Shown: positions 43,707 to 52,594, counted from the first letter of the stretch. The stretch: DNA of 64,000 nucleotides from UKL13-3 sp943369665 (GCA_943369665.1 CALRNX020000008.1:122254-186253); one strand, 5' to 3'. Program-made: numbers and translations. Notes: generated by a model from the letters alone, not told the origin.

Positions 43707-44032
43707 TGTTTACCTCCTTTGTCTGTTTGAAATAAATGAAAATAGGGTTAATGGAAAGTTAACGCACATTTTCGCAGCCATATTACATATAGGAGGAACT
43801 TCTTTCTCAAACAACCAAACAACTGCACCCTAAAATACCATCCTGAACTTAACCTCCTGCCCTTGTTTGAATGCTCATGCACACCGTTTATCGCAGCTGC
43901 CGTAATTGTACGAACAAACCTTTACTGATTTTTGAAGCAACCCAAGTTGTTCACATTCAACGCACAAGTAATTGTTTTCCTGATGATATTATGTAGTTTG
44001 GTTTTAACATTTACAATAAAAGAACAAAAACT
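43707..44032. other. Divergent regulatory gap between gldM and DUF1761
   Basis: 326 bp with no gene. It must hold the promoters of both neighbours, but I see no exact TTG-TAnnTTTG pair. The one clear element is the Shine-Dalgarno of gldM; an AGGAGG-like run on the plus strand near 43790 precedes no frame I can support. Confidence 0.5.
43712..43720 (-). promoter_or_regulatory. Perfect Shine-Dalgarno of gldM
   Basis: On the minus strand this reads AAAGGAGGT, fully complementary to the usual 16S rRNA tail, with a 5-nt spacer to the ATG. Such strong sites are rare in this phylum and in this window. Confidence 0.75.
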
Positions 44033-44473
44033 ATGGAAAACATTCACATTAACATGATGGCCGTTATCGTAGCGGTAGTGGCCAATTTCATTTTGGGCTT
44101 TGTTTGGTACACACCTCTTTTTGGCAAAGCATGGGGTAAGGAAATGGGGTTCGACACCAACATGAAACCACCGGCAGGAGCTTTGGCAAAAGGAATGATC
44201 GTTATGGTTATCGGAAACTTTTTGATGGCATGGGTATTTGCACACAATATTGCCGTATGGAACCCAGAAACATGGGGACATTCAGGTGCAGGTATGTCGC
44301 CAATGGGCAGTATACTAAGTGCAGGTATCTTCACCTGGTTGGGCTTTTACCTACCAACTGATCTAAGCACCGTTACCTGGGAAATGAAGTCCTGGAAATT
44401 GTTTTGGATCAATACCGGGTATCACTTGGTTTCCCTATTGCTTGTTGCAACAATCCTTGTCATGATGAAGTAA
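44033..44473 (+). CDS. DUF1761 membrane protein
   Basis: A 146-aa protein with four predicted TM helices. The family start is clear: INMMAVIVAVVANFILGFVWYTPLFGKAWGKEMGF (quoted here in two parts: NFILGFVWYTPLFGKAW and GKEMGF). Later helices are MIVMVIGNFLMAWVFAHN, ILSAGIFTWLGFYLP and GYHLVSLLLVATILVMM. The function of DUF1761 is unknown. It is a lone gene with its own terminator. Confidence 0.88.
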   Translation: MENIHINMMAVIVAVVANFILGFVWYTPLFGKAWGKEMGFDTNMKPPAGALAKGMIVMVIGNFLMAWVFAHNIAVWNPETWGHSGAGMSPMGSILSAGIFTWLGFYLPTDLSTVTWEMKSWKLFWINTGYHLVSLLLVATILVMMK

Positions 44474-44492
44474 ACTTAAAGCCCTATTTTAT

Positions 44493-44526
44493 AAAAGCCT
44501 TTGCTTAATCGGCAAAGGCTTTTTTC
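44493..44526 (+). terminator. Terminator of the DUF1761 gene
   Basis: A perfect 10-bp stem (44495-44504 with 44512-44521) with a 7-nt loop and a T-run. Confidence 0.88.
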
Positions 44527-44580
44527 TTTGGCACGTTCTTTTCTGCAATCCGTATGTTTCATTTCCCCGTAAATTCAAGT

Positions 44581-44730
44581 ATGAAAAAGTTAAAACTTAC
44601 CCCTAACCTAACCCCTGATACAAGTATTTTACTTGAACAGTACGTAAACAACACCCTCATTTTGCACCAAAAGGATTGGGATAAGATCCGTAAACTGAGT
44701 AGGCTCCTCTCCAAAAAGGCAGTTAAATGA
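44581..44730 (+). CDS. Small hypothetical protein, 49 aa
   Basis: A short frame between two terminators: MKKLKLTPNLTPDTSILLEQ at the start and a basic, helical second half (DWDKIRKLSRLLSKKAVK). It has no signal peptide or TM segment. Independent terminators before and after make a small transcription unit plausible, but no promoter or ribosome site stands out. Not recognised. Confidence 0.45.
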   Translation: MKKLKLTPNLTPDTSILLEQYVNNTLILHQKDWDKIRKLSRLLSKKAVK

Positions 44731-44746
44731 CCAACCACTTTACACA

Positions 44747-44776
44747 AAAAAAGGCTTCGAATATTCGAAGCCTTTT
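44747..44776. terminator. Bidirectional terminator
   Basis: A 12-bp perfect stem (44749-44760 with 44765-44776) with a 4-nt loop, A and T flanks. It lies between the 49-aa frame and the converging bacilliredoxin gene. Confidence 0.88.
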
Positions 44777-44811
44777 CCATTTTTAATGGATGAGTTAATA
44801 CATTGTATCAA

Positions 44812-45231
44812 CTAGCAATATTCTTCAAATGCTGCCTGCAAGTTCGTTGCAATCATATCGGCACTGCGACCTTCAATCATATGTCGCTCTATGAAATGAA
44901 CCAATTCCCCGTTTTTATATAAGGCAATACTTGGTGATGATGGTGGATAAGGAGCCGTAAACTCACGTGCTTTGGCAACCGCATCGGTTTCTTGCCCGGC
45001 AAAAACCGTCAACAACGAGCTTGGTACTTTGGCAGATTCTTTCACAGCCTTCATGACACCCGGGCGGCAAGTTCCTGCCGCGCATCCGCAAACAGAGTTA
45101 AATACCAACAATTTGGTTCCGGTCTTATCATTTAAAGCCGTTTCAACCTCAGCAGGAGTCATTAACGAGGTAAAACCTACTTCTTCTAATTGTGCCCTCA
45201 TCGGGGCTACTAACATTTCTGGATATGGCAT
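44812..45231 (-). CDS. BrxA/BrxB-family bacilliredoxin
   Basis: A 139-aa thioredoxin-fold protein of the YphP/YqiW family. The start MPYPEMLVAPMRAQLEEVGF and the active site VCGCAAGTCRPG (CGC motif) are diagnostic. In Firmicutes these proteins remove bacillithiol from S-bacillithiolated proteins. Whether this organism makes bacillithiol cannot be told from the window; some Bacteroidota do. The DinB-fold protein at 25562 belongs to a superfamily that includes bacillithiol transferases, a weak link. Confidence 0.92.
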   Translation of the reverse strand: MPYPEMLVAPMRAQLEEVGFTSLMTPAEVETALNDKTGTKLLVFNSVCGCAAGTCRPGVMKAVKESAKVPSSLLTVFAGQETDAVAKAREFTAPYPPSSPSIALYKNGELVHFIERHMIEGRSADMIATNLQAAFEEYC

Positions 45232-45370
45232 ATTTTTATTGATGTTTTTAATTTACGATTTGGGATCTATCAGGATCACTGAACTTATCTCCCTACAATT
45301 AAAGTAGAACACAAAAATAGCCCAAGTTGTTTACTGACAAAAATAATTTCTATAAATGCAACATAAACAA

Positions 45371-45378
45371 TACTTTTG
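45371..45378 (+). promoter_or_regulatory. Candidate -7 element of ahcY
   Basis: TACTTTTG fits TAnnTTTG and lies 46 bp before the ahcY start. No good TTG is found at 19-21 bp upstream. Confidence 0.4.
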
Positions 45379-45424
45379 CCGTCCTTTAAAACCAAATTAC
45401 AGATAACTTGTTACACTAAAATAT

Positions 45425-46738
45425 ATGACACAAACTACATCACGCTTACCTTATAAGGTAAAAGATATCTCACTTGCTGAGTGGGGTCGCAAAGAAATTA
45501 AATTAGCCGAAGCAGAAATGCCGGGTTTGATGAGTATCCGTAAAGAATATGGTGCTCAACAACCGTTAAAAGGCGCTCGTATTGCAGGTTGCTTACACAT
45601 GACAATTCAAACTGCCGTGTTGATTGAAACCTTAAAAGCTTTAGGTGCTGAAGTAACCTGGAGTTCATGCAATATTTTCTCAACCCAGGATCACGCTGCC
45701 GCTGCTATTGCTGCTGCAGGTATCCCGGTTTACGCCTGGAAAGGTCAAAACGAACAGGAATTCGACTGGTGTATTGAGCAAACACTTACTGCTTTTGAAG
45801 GTGGTAAAGCGCTTAACATGATCCTGGATGACGGAGGAGATCTAACCAATATGGTTTTCGATCGCTTCCCTGAATTGACAAAAGACATCAAAGGGTTATC
45901 AGAAGAAACTACAACCGGAGTTCACCGTTTGTATGAGCGTATGAAAAAAGGCACATTGGTTATGCCCGCTATCAACGTGAATGATTCAGTAACGAAATCT
46001 AAATTTGACAACAAATATGGATGCAAAGAGTCATTGGTTGATGCTATCCGCAGAGCTACCGATGTAATGATGGCTGGTAAAGTAGCTGTTGTTGCAGGTT
46101 ATGGTGATGTAGGAAAAGGTTCAGCAGAGTCTTTACGTGGAGCTGGTGCCCGTGTATTGGTTACCGAAATCGATCCAATCTGTGCTTTACAAGCTGCGAT
46201 GGACGGTTTTGAGGTTGTTACAATGGAAGAAGCTTGTGGCCGTGCCAATATTTTTGTTACAGCAACCGGAAACGTAAACATTATCACAGAGCGCCATTTC
46301 AAAGCAATGCGCGATAAATCTATCGTTTGTAATATTGGTCACTTCGATAACGAAATTGACATGGCTTGGTTGAACAAAAATTACGGTTCAACTAAAAACG
46401 TAATCAAACCACAGGTAGATTTGTATAATGTTGATGGAAACGAAATTATCATTTTAGCAGAAGGTCGTTTGGTAAATTTGGGTTGCGCAATGGGTCACCC
46501 TTCATTTGTAATGAGTAATTCATTCACAAACCAAACCTTAGCTCAAATTGAATTGTGGACGAATACAGCTGCTTACGAAAACAAAGTTTATGTATTACCT
46601 AAACACCTTGATGAAAAAGTAGCTTCATTGCACTTGGCTCATATTGGTGCAACGCTTACAAAACTTTCGAAAGAACAAGCTGATTATATTGGTGTAACAG
46701 TAGAAGGTCCATTCAAAGCTGAAATGTACCGTTATTAA
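45425..46738 (+). CDS. ahcY: Adenosylhomocysteinase
   Basis: Splits S-adenosylhomocysteine to adenosine and homocysteine, clearing the product of methyltransferases such as RlmN here. 437 aa. NAD-binding GYGDVGKGSAESLRG, substrate-site residues in NVNDSVTKSKFDN and YGCKESL, GHFDNEIDM, and the C-terminal PFKAEMYRY are all present. Codon choice and length are typical of the highly conserved enzyme. No SAH riboswitch is visible upstream. Confidence 0.98.
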   Translation: MTQTTSRLPYKVKDISLAEWGRKEIKLAEAEMPGLMSIRKEYGAQQPLKGARIAGCLHMTIQTAVLIETLKALGAEVTWSSCNIFSTQDHAAAAIAAAGIPVYAWKGQNEQEFDWCIEQTLTAFEGGKALNMILDDGGDLTNMVFDRFPELTKDIKGLSEETTTGVHRLYERMKKGTLVMPAINVNDSVTKSKFDNKYGCKESLVDAIRRATDVMMAGKVAVVAGYGDVGKGSAESLRGAGARVLVTEIDPICALQAAMDGFEVVTMEEACGRANIFVTATGNVNIITERHFKAMRDKSIVCNIGHFDNEIDMAWLNKNYGSTKNVIKPQVDLYNVDGNEIIILAEGRLVNLGCAMGHPSFVMSNSFTNQTLAQIELWTNTAAYENKVYVLPKHLDEKVASLHLAHIGATLTKLSKEQADYIGVTVEGPFKAEMYRY

Positions 46739-46793
46739 TATTTGCGATTTAAGTTTCGCATCAGCGGGACCTGATTCACAAATTCTTTAACAT

Positions 46794-46825
46794 AAAAAAA
46801 CCAACTCAAATGAGTTGGTTTTTTT
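46794..46825. terminator. Bidirectional terminator after ahcY
   Basis: A perfect stem CCAACTC/GAGTTGG (46801-46807 with 46812-46818) between runs of A7 and T7. Confidence 0.88.
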
Positions 46826-46851
46826 ATGCTTTAATATTTTTAGTAGGATTC

Positions 46852-47436
46852 TTAGAATTTATAGGTAAAACCTAGATTGATACCAACAGCGGTAAAAGTT
46901 TCAAGGTATTTCACGCGGTCGTCATAATTATAAATAAGCACTTGTTGTTTCACAACTCCGTTCAGCTTTAAGTTGTCGCTTACTTCATACTCTATACCAA
47001 AACCGGGGGAAATAAAGGCATTTACATCCATATCCCTTTCAGGAAGATTGTCTCCGGACGATTTAACCAATGCCGCTCCAAAATCCATATCAAGGTATGG
47101 ACTAAACTTTCCTTTGCTGAAGAAAACATCGGCTCCCAGAGTGATCGGGATAATCTGAAGTTTAGCATTATCCGAAAAACCTTCCGCATCGCGCTTTACT
47201 TTATCTACCCTTACTGTTTTATAATTAAACAGGGCATAGTTTGCACCAATTGTTGCACGCAAATGATCGTCTACAACATATTTTGCCTCTACTCCAACAC
47301 CTAAAAGGCCAAGTTTTAAATCACTGTTATACTGGCTTGTAGGAATCCACAAATTATATTGAGCTTGCACAATCCATTGAGCCATAGCCACTGTAGTTGC
47401 GATTGTAAACGAAGTTAAAAGTAAGATTTTTTTCAT
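46852..47436 (-). CDS. Outer-membrane beta-barrel protein, 194 aa
   Basis: From ATG 47436 the signal peptide is clean (KKILLLTSFTIATTVAMAQ). The mature part alternates hydrophobic and polar residues in about eight strands (VVDDHLRATIGANYALFNY, FSPYLDMDFGAALV, PGFGIEYEVSDNLKLNGVV) and ends in VGINLGFTYKF with a terminal Phe, the usual barrel-insertion signal. Similar to small OmpW/OmpX-like barrels of the phylum; ligand unknown. It shares a terminator with ahcY. Confidence 0.85.
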   Translation of the reverse strand: MKKILLLTSFTIATTVAMAQWIVQAQYNLWIPTSQYNSDLKLGLLGVGVEAKYVVDDHLRATIGANYALFNYKTVRVDKVKRDAEGFSDNAKLQIIPITLGADVFFSKGKFSPYLDMDFGAALVKSSGDNLPERDMDVNAFISPGFGIEYEVSDNLKLNGVVKQQVLIYNYDDRVKYLETFTAVGINLGFTYKF

Positions 47437-47534
47437 ACGAGTAAAATTTAGGGCAAAGTAAAATATTTCCACTATACAAACAACTTTAATGCTTATTTAG
47501 TTGCATCCAATCACCAGGTAAAATCCCTTTATAC

Positions 47535-47566
47535 GAAAAAAGGCTGTCCGAAGACAGCCTTTTTAT
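47535..47566. terminator. Terminator between the two barrel genes
   Basis: A perfect 8-bp GC-rich stem (47541-47548 with 47553-47560) with a CGAA loop, flanked by A and T runs. It ends the 259-aa barrel gene on the minus strand. Confidence 0.87.
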
Positions 47567-47586
47567 TTGACAATAAGGTCTTTAAA

Positions 47587-48366
47587 TTATTTACCTAAGA
47601 AATAGAAAACACCGAAGTTAACTGCTCCAGAAGTAACATTTCCTGTTGCTAGTGTTAAGTTCATGCTGTTTGTTTTAACTGTGCTTGTACCAGGATTCAA
47701 TGCTGTTTCTTGGTTTGTCATTGTATAGTTTAAAGCAACTAAGTTGTTTAAACCACCAAAGAACGCCCAGTTTTCAGTTAAGAAATAAGTCACTCCAATG
47801 TTTGCTCCCAAACTAATATTGGTTGTTTTTGGACCATCAATTTCGGCTGTTGTGTAAGCACCAGAACCTGGAGTGGTTTCTTTAACGGTAGTCATTGTTC
47901 CTTTTCCTGTTCCGAAACCAAGGTTTGCACCATAGTACCATTTCCATTTGTCGTTAAGATCGTTGAACTTATTCGCAAATAAGTTAATTCCGAAACCACC
48001 GTTAGTGGTTTTATCATCGAATGCAACATCATTTACTCCCATTGGATTTGCAGGAGGATTGCTCACGGCACCAGTGGTTTTATCGTAAGATTTTTTTGTG
48101 GTGGTAGAGCTTGTTCCAAAAGAAATACCCAAACCTACTGCCAAGTTATCAGCAATAAAATAAGCACCTGATGGAGAAAAGGTAAAATTGCTGGTTTTAG
48201 GAGCATCAAAACTACCATTACCGGCAGCAGCACCTGATATTTCAGTGCTTCCTCCACTTGTACCAAATCCAAGTGAACCACCTAGCATAATAGATCCTGC
48301 TTCCGTTTGAGCATATGAAGCCGCACCTGCTGCTATCATAGCCATTGATAAAATAATTTTTTTCAT
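47587..48366 (-). CDS. Outer-membrane beta-barrel (porin-like) protein, 259 aa
   Basis: Signal peptide KIILSMAMIAAGAASYAQ. The mature protein has long strands (SIMLGGSLGFGTS, NFTFSPSGAYFIADNLAVGLGISFG, WKWYYGANLGFGTG, NISLGANIGVTYFLTENWAFFGG, each quoted in part) separated by Gly/Thr-rich loops, and ends GAVNFGVFYFLGK. The pattern is that of the PorT/OMP_b-brl family. Function unknown. It has a near-perfect promoter, suggesting good expression. Confidence 0.86.
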   Translation of the reverse strand: MKKIILSMAMIAAGAASYAQTEAGSIMLGGSLGFGTSGGSTEISGAAAGNGSFDAPKTSNFTFSPSGAYFIADNLAVGLGISFGTSSTTTKKSYDKTTGAVSNPPANPMGVNDVAFDDKTTNGGFGINLFANKFNDLNDKWKWYYGANLGFGTGKGTMTTVKETTPGSGAYTTAEIDGPKTTNISLGANIGVTYFLTENWAFFGGLNNLVALNYTMTNQETALNPGTSTVKTNSMNLTLATGNVTSGAVNFGVFYFLGK

Positions 48367-48392
48367 GAGTTGATTTGTTTTGTTTACGTCTA

Positions 48393-48423
48393 CGAACTTA
48401 GCACACTATTTGACTTTTGCAAA
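48393..48423 (-). promoter_or_regulatory. Promoter of the 259-aa barrel gene
   Basis: On the minus strand: TTTG (48420-48423), a 19-bp spacer and TAAGTTCG (48393-48400), one mismatch from TAnnTTTG, with a leader of about 20 nt. Confidence 0.65.
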
Positions 48424-48601
48424 TACGTTGATTTTCGTAATCGGCAATTTAATACTCTATTAATACCTATTTTACTAGCAAACTATACACTTTAGATAGG
48501 TTATCAACACCTTACACTCAAAACGGCCCTTCATTATCGTTGTATTAATATCGGCAGATGACATATACCAGCGGTAAGTTGATAACAAATTGAAGTATTA
48601 T

Positions 48602-49810
48602 ATGCCGCCCTTAATCAACCGTTCATTATTTTTGAGCTCTATGGCAATAGTTAATCAGCGATTTTACCAAAAAGAGTCTTTTATACTCAGCATTTATATA
48701 CTGGCGGCCGCCATTGCTTGCTTTACCAAAATTACCATCGATTTAAAACCGCACGATGCCGCTTATATAAGTAAGATCAACAATTTTATCATTTTCAGGA
48801 ATTCATTTTACCATTTATTGGATCATGTGACATTATATGGTGAATATGCTGCCGAACAATATGACCTGTATAAGTATAGCCCAACCTTTGCACTGTTGTT
48901 TGCCCCTTTTGCCATTTTACCAACATATGTTGGGGCCATATTATGGGCTATCTTTAATGCTGTGCTGCTGTTTATTGCTGTTCAAAAACTACCAGTTGAT
49001 CCATCAAAAAAAACGTTTGTCTGGTGGTTTATGCTTATTGAACTGATCACCTCCATTCAAAACTCACAGGTAAATCCGCTGATCGCGGCCCTGTTTATCT
49101 TTACATTTATTGCCTTTGAGAAAAAACAAATTGCCATAGCTGCTTTACTTATTGTATTGAGTGCTTATATAAAAGTGTATGGGGTGTTGGGTGCCTCCTT
49201 ATTTTTACTTTACCCCGATAAGCTAAAGTTTATGCTATATGGAATACTGTGGGGCTTGGTTCTGTTTTGCGCTCCAATGATCATCCTGTCATTTGATGAA
49301 CTGCTCAACCAATACAAAGGTTGGCAACAAACCATTGCAAATGATCATCAAACAAGAGCTGTTGATGTTTCTATTATGCGATTCGTGATGGGAGTTGGAA
49401 AGATTGAATTTAATGATAAACTCCGTCTGGGTATTCAACTCTCAGGTATGATCGCATTTTGTGTAAAGTATTTACGCGTATCATTCTTCAACCAGTTTAA
49501 CTTTCGGTTTTTGTTTTTGGCCTCCATCATGATCTGGAGTATTGTGTTCAATCACCTGGCCGAATCGGCAACCTTTATTATTGCCATAGCCGGTATTGCC
49601 CTTTGGTATACAACCGAAACCAAAAATAAACTGAGCTTAGGTTTATTAATTGCATGCTTCGTGCTGAGCAGTTTATCTCCTACCGATATTTTCCCGCGCA
49701 GTATACGCGAAGCATATATTGTACCTTACGCACTTAAAGCACTGCCGTGTTTTATGGTTTGGGTACTGATCGAATACAAATTGCTGAGCGGGAAATTTGA
49801 GCGGGTTTAG
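48602..49810 (+). CDS. GT87-family integral membrane glycosyltransferase (DUF2029)
   Basis: About 402 aa with ten or so TM helices, a GT-C type polytopic fold. YKYSPTFALLFAPFAILP after the first periplasmic loop is the usual GT87 block, with Asp/Glu in the loop before it (TIDLKPHDAAYISK) as candidate catalytic acid; NSQVNPLIAALFIFTF and LLSAYIKVYGVLG-like segments follow. Members use polyprenyl-linked mannose in actinobacteria; donor and acceptor here are unknown. The start is ATG 48602 or 48641; the TTG at 48590 is unlikely. The stop overlaps the converging dioxygenase gene by 4 nt. Confidence 0.86.
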   Translation: MPPLINRSLFLSSMAIVNQRFYQKESFILSIYILAAAIACFTKITIDLKPHDAAYISKINNFIIFRNSFYHLLDHVTLYGEYAAEQYDLYKYSPTFALLFAPFAILPTYVGAILWAIFNAVLLFIAVQKLPVDPSKKTFVWWFMLIELITSIQNSQVNPLIAALFIFTFIAFEKKQIAIAALLIVLSAYIKVYGVLGASLFLLYPDKLKFMLYGILWGLVLFCAPMIILSFDELLNQYKGWQQTIANDHQTRAVDVSIMRFVMGVGKIEFNDKLRLGIQLSGMIAFCVKYLRVSFFNQFNFRFLFLASIMIWSIVFNHLAESATFIIAIAGIALWYTTETKNKLSLGLLIACFVLSSLSPTDIFPRSIREAYIVPYALKALPCFMVWVLIEYKLLSGKFERV

Positions 49811-50682
49811 TTTACCATAAAACAACGCATGCTAATGGAGCCCATTTGCATTTCTTCGTAAATAAACTTTACCTCCTCATCTTTTTGTTGCAATGCAGCC
49901 ACATACAACATCGGTAAATAATGTTCGTTGGTAGGAACCGATAATTGAGCCGCTTTGCCCATTTGACTGTAATCGATTAATGGAGCATGGTTATGGCTGA
50001 TCAAATTGGCTTTTACCTTCTCATCAAACTCTATTGCCCAATCGTAGCCTTTACCATTGGGATTATTCCAATCTAAAATACCAAGATTGTGAACGATATT
50101 TCCACTGCCCAATATTAACAATCCTTTATTTCGCAATGCATCCAATTCTTTTGCCAACTTATAATGGTAAGCAGATCCTTGGGTAAAATCAAGACTCATT
50201 TGAAAAACAGGAATATTGGCATTGGGATAGATTTTTTTAAGCACGGCCCAAGCCCCATGATCCAATCCCCAATCATTATCATGCAACACTTTGGTAGATG
50301 TAATTTGTTTACTCACCATTTCAGCAAATTCTGGTGAACCTTTTGCCGGATATTGGACATCAAACAACGCTTGTGGAAAGCCACCAAAATCGTGGATTGT
50401 TTTAGGCAACTGGGAAGTATGAACATATGTTCCCCTTGTTTGCCAATGTGCCGAAACGACCATGATTGCCTTGGGAACCTCTAAGTCCTCTCCCAGCTTG
50501 TGTAAACTTTTAGTAAATGCGTTTTCTTCAAGGGCATTCATGGGAGAGCCATGCCCAATAAACAATGCGGGCATTTTGGATGTATTTTTTCCAGAAAGCA
50601 TTTCGTTTCCAAAAGCTTTTAAATCAAGTGTGCTCATTATTGCTAATCCTCCTAATGTTTTAATAAAATCTCCTCTTTTCAT
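49807..50682 (-). CDS. LigB-family extradiol dioxygenase (DODA-type)
   Basis: 291 aa from ATG 50682. A possible Tat-like or simple export signal (KRGDFIKTLGGLAIMSTL) precedes the class III extradiol dioxygenase fold: ALFIGHGSPMNALEENAF, MVVSAHWQTRGTYV, DNDWGLDHGAWAVLKKIYPNA and LGSGNIVHNLG, with the zinc/iron His residues of 4,5-DOPA dioxygenase (YgiD) proteins. Family enzymes open catechol rings; the natural substrate here is unknown. The N-terminal extension is longer than in YgiD. Confidence 0.92.
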   Translation of the reverse strand: MKRGDFIKTLGGLAIMSTLDLKAFGNEMLSGKNTSKMPALFIGHGSPMNALEENAFTKSLHKLGEDLEVPKAIMVVSAHWQTRGTYVHTSQLPKTIHDFGGFPQALFDVQYPAKGSPEFAEMVSKQITSTKVLHDNDWGLDHGAWAVLKKIYPNANIPVFQMSLDFTQGSAYHYKLAKELDALRNKGLLILGSGNIVHNLGILDWNNPNGKGYDWAIEFDEKVKANLISHNHAPLIDYSQMGKAAQLSVPTNEHYLPMLYVAALQQKDEEVKFIYEEMQMGSISMRCFMVN

Positions 50683-50805
50683 TACCAATCAGTTTACTGT
50701 TTTTCATTTGCTTGTGGCCTGAATGTGCTGAGGTTTCAACCAACAGATTCACTGCACATTTCCACATCTAAAAATTTGCCAACGGTTGTTCCTTTACAAT
50801 TACTT

Positions 50806-51375
50806 TTATTCCTTAGGGCTTACCTTTTTCTGATTCACAATTGCTTCTGCAAACCATTTGTATTCATCAATAAAGCGAGTCATTCCTTTATCCACGGTTT
50901 CATCAATCAGTTTTCCTGCTTCATCAAAAGCTTTGTTTACAAAAGGCACCAAAAGTTTTGTGGGCATTGGGTAAGCAAATACATGGAGGATCAATGTTTG
51001 CAATTGAATAGAAGCTTGTACACCTGCAAATTTCCCGTCCGAAACACATACTACCCCAATAGGTTTTCGTTTGTATTCGGCATAAAAATGATCGAAAGCA
51101 TTTTTAAATGTTCCGGGTAAACTTCCATTGTATTCGGGTATTACGAAAATAATTCCATCGGCATTATGCAAACGTTGGCTAAATTCTAACAACCCTTGTG
51201 GTGGATCAGGATGCAAACGGATACGCTCTTCAAATACCGGAAACGGAAATTGGGCAATATCCAAAAAATCTATTTCGAACCCCTCATGCGTTTTTAAACG
51301 AGCTACTAATTCATTCGCTACTTTTTCCGATTGTCGTCCAATCCTGGTGGTTCCCAATACTACTGCTATTTTCAT
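50806..51375 (-). CDS. NAD(P)H-dependent FMN reductase
   Basis: 189 aa from ATG 51375 (MKIAVVLGTTRIGRQSEKVA), a flavodoxin-like fold with the FMN phosphate loop in GTTRIGRQS and the flavin-ring loop PEYNGSLPGTFKNAFDHF. It reduces free or bound FMN, or quinones, with NAD(P)H. The gene order places it between the dioxygenase and the marR-yceI operon, all minus strand, but a terminator separates it from yceI. A role in redox or aromatic stress is possible from context only. Confidence 0.92.
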   Translation of the reverse strand: MKIAVVLGTTRIGRQSEKVANELVARLKTHEGFEIDFLDIAQFPFPVFEERIRLHPDPPQGLLEFSQRLHNADGIIFVIPEYNGSLPGTFKNAFDHFYAEYKRKPIGVVCVSDGKFAGVQASIQLQTLILHVFAYPMPTKLLVPFVNKAFDEAGKLIDETVDKGMTRFIDEYKWFAEAIVNQKKVSPKE

Positions 51376-51395
51376 TTTACTAATGTATGTAAAAA

Positions 51396-51429
51396 AAATA
51401 AGCACGGCATATTGCAGCCATGCTTATTT
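51396..51429 (-). terminator. Terminator of the marR-yceI operon
   Basis: A perfect 9-bp stem (51396-51404 with 51421-51429) with a 16-nt loop; the A-run at 51391-51398 gives the T-run on the minus strand. Confidence 0.7.
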
Positions 51430-51495
51430 GAACCACTAAACTATGAAATGTTCATTAAGTCTACTCTTCCTTGAATGAACATTTCCAAGTCAATA

Positions 51496-52113
51496 TTATT
51501 TTCCGGCTACAACGCGAACCTTTACGTTAAAGTCATTATCGATCGCTTTGTCTCCGATTCCTTCAATGAACGATTTAGAACCATATTTAATGTCCCATAA
51601 TGTGCGATCGATATTAAAATCAGCATTTGCCGTTACCGAGTTTCCTTTTACAACGATAATTGCAGGAAACACAACTTCCTTGGTAATACCTTTAATGGTC
51701 AAATCAGCTGTAACCATTGCATTTTCTGCCGTTTTACCACCTTTAATAGCTTCTACTTTTTTAATTACCAAGGTAGATTTTGGACTTTTTTCAGTTGAGA
51801 AAAAATCATCCGATTTCAAATGTCCTTCCAATTTTCCTTTGTACTCTCCTTGCAAATCTGTTACATTAATCGAAGTCATGTCTACTTCAACCGTTCCTCC
51901 TGTAACGGCTCCTTTCTCAACAATAATATTACCTCCTGCAATATTTACTGTTCCGAAATGTTCTCCTGTTACTTTTTTGGCATGCCATTTAAAAGTACTT
52001 GCTTTAGCGTCAACCGCCAGTGTTTCAGCTTTAGCTGGTTTTGTTTTAGGTCCGCCTGCTATTGCTGAAAATCCGATTGCAGCAAAAGCCATCATAATAG
52101 TTAATTTTTTCAT
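51496..52113 (-). CDS. YceI-family lipid-binding protein
   Basis: 205 aa with a signal peptide (KLTIMMAFAAIGFSAIAGG). The YceI lipocalin-like barrel is clear: STFKWHAKKVTGEHFGTVNI, GTVEVDMTSINVTDL, HLKSDDFFSTEKSPKSTLVI, DLTIKGITKEVVFPAI, ADFNIDRTLWDIKYGSKSF (each in part). Members bind isoprenoids or amphiphiles in the periplasm. It lies 12 nt after marR, so the regulator and YceI are one operon, a common pairing in Bacteroidota. Confidence 0.94.
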   Translation of the reverse strand: MKKLTIMMAFAAIGFSAIAGGPKTKPAKAETLAVDAKASTFKWHAKKVTGEHFGTVNIAGGNIIVEKGAVTGGTVEVDMTSINVTDLQGEYKGKLEGHLKSDDFFSTEKSPKSTLVIKKVEAIKGGKTAENAMVTADLTIKGITKEVVFPAIIVVKGNSVTANADFNIDRTLWDIKYGSKSFIEGIGDKAIDNDFNVKVRVVAGK

Positions 52114-52125
52114 GTTTGTTAATGT

Positions 52126-52584
52126 TTAATTGTGTGTTCTAAGTTTATTTAATAATCTATTTAGTTCTTCAGATTCTTCGTTCGTTAGGTTAATCGCGTT
52201 TCGTTCCTGAAATTCAATAATGTCATCCAATGAAGTAAGTAAATCCAATCCGGCAGTTGTGATAAAAACTTCAACTTGTCGTCTATCGTTTTTGCAACCA
52301 ACTCTCTCCACCAGTTCTTTTTCAAGCAGTTTGTCAATAAGGCGGGAGGCGTTCGAATTTTTATCAAGCATACGCTCCTGTATTTTATTTACCCCAATTG
52401 CATTTCCTTTTTGGCCACGCAAAATGCGCAACACGTTAAACTGCTCAGGCGAAATACCATACTGCTTAAATAGCCTCATCTGTCCAATTCGCAGGAAATT
52501 TGCCGTAAACAAAATATTGAGCAATACTTTCTGTTTAATGCTGCTGAATTTTGTTTGTTGTATTTCCTCTTCGATATTACTCAT
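52126..52584 (-). CDS. MarR-family transcription regulator
   Basis: 152 aa from ATG 52584; the longer reading is AT-rich and runs through the promoter. The winged helix-turn-helix is visible as YGISPEQFNVLRILRGQKGN, GVNKIQERMLDKNSNASRLID and VERVGCKNDRRQVEVFITTAG, with dimerisation helices at both ends. It likely represses its own operon with yceI by binding the palindrome in the promoter spacer; the inducer is unknown, perhaps a phenolic or oxidant given the neighbouring dioxygenase and FMN reductase (inference). Confidence 0.94.
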   Translation of the reverse strand: MSNIEEEIQQTKFSSIKQKVLLNILFTANFLRIGQMRLFKQYGISPEQFNVLRILRGQKGNAIGVNKIQERMLDKNSNASRLIDKLLEKELVERVGCKNDRRQVEVFITTAGLDLLTSLDDIIEFQERNAINLTNEESEELNRLLNKLRTHN

Positions 52585-52594
52585 GTGAATGCGA

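Noticed and set aside
45232..45424. SAH riboswitch before ahcY
   Set aside because: The gap is AT-rich and lacks GC-rich paired elements or the conserved core; SAH riboswitches are not typical of this phylum.
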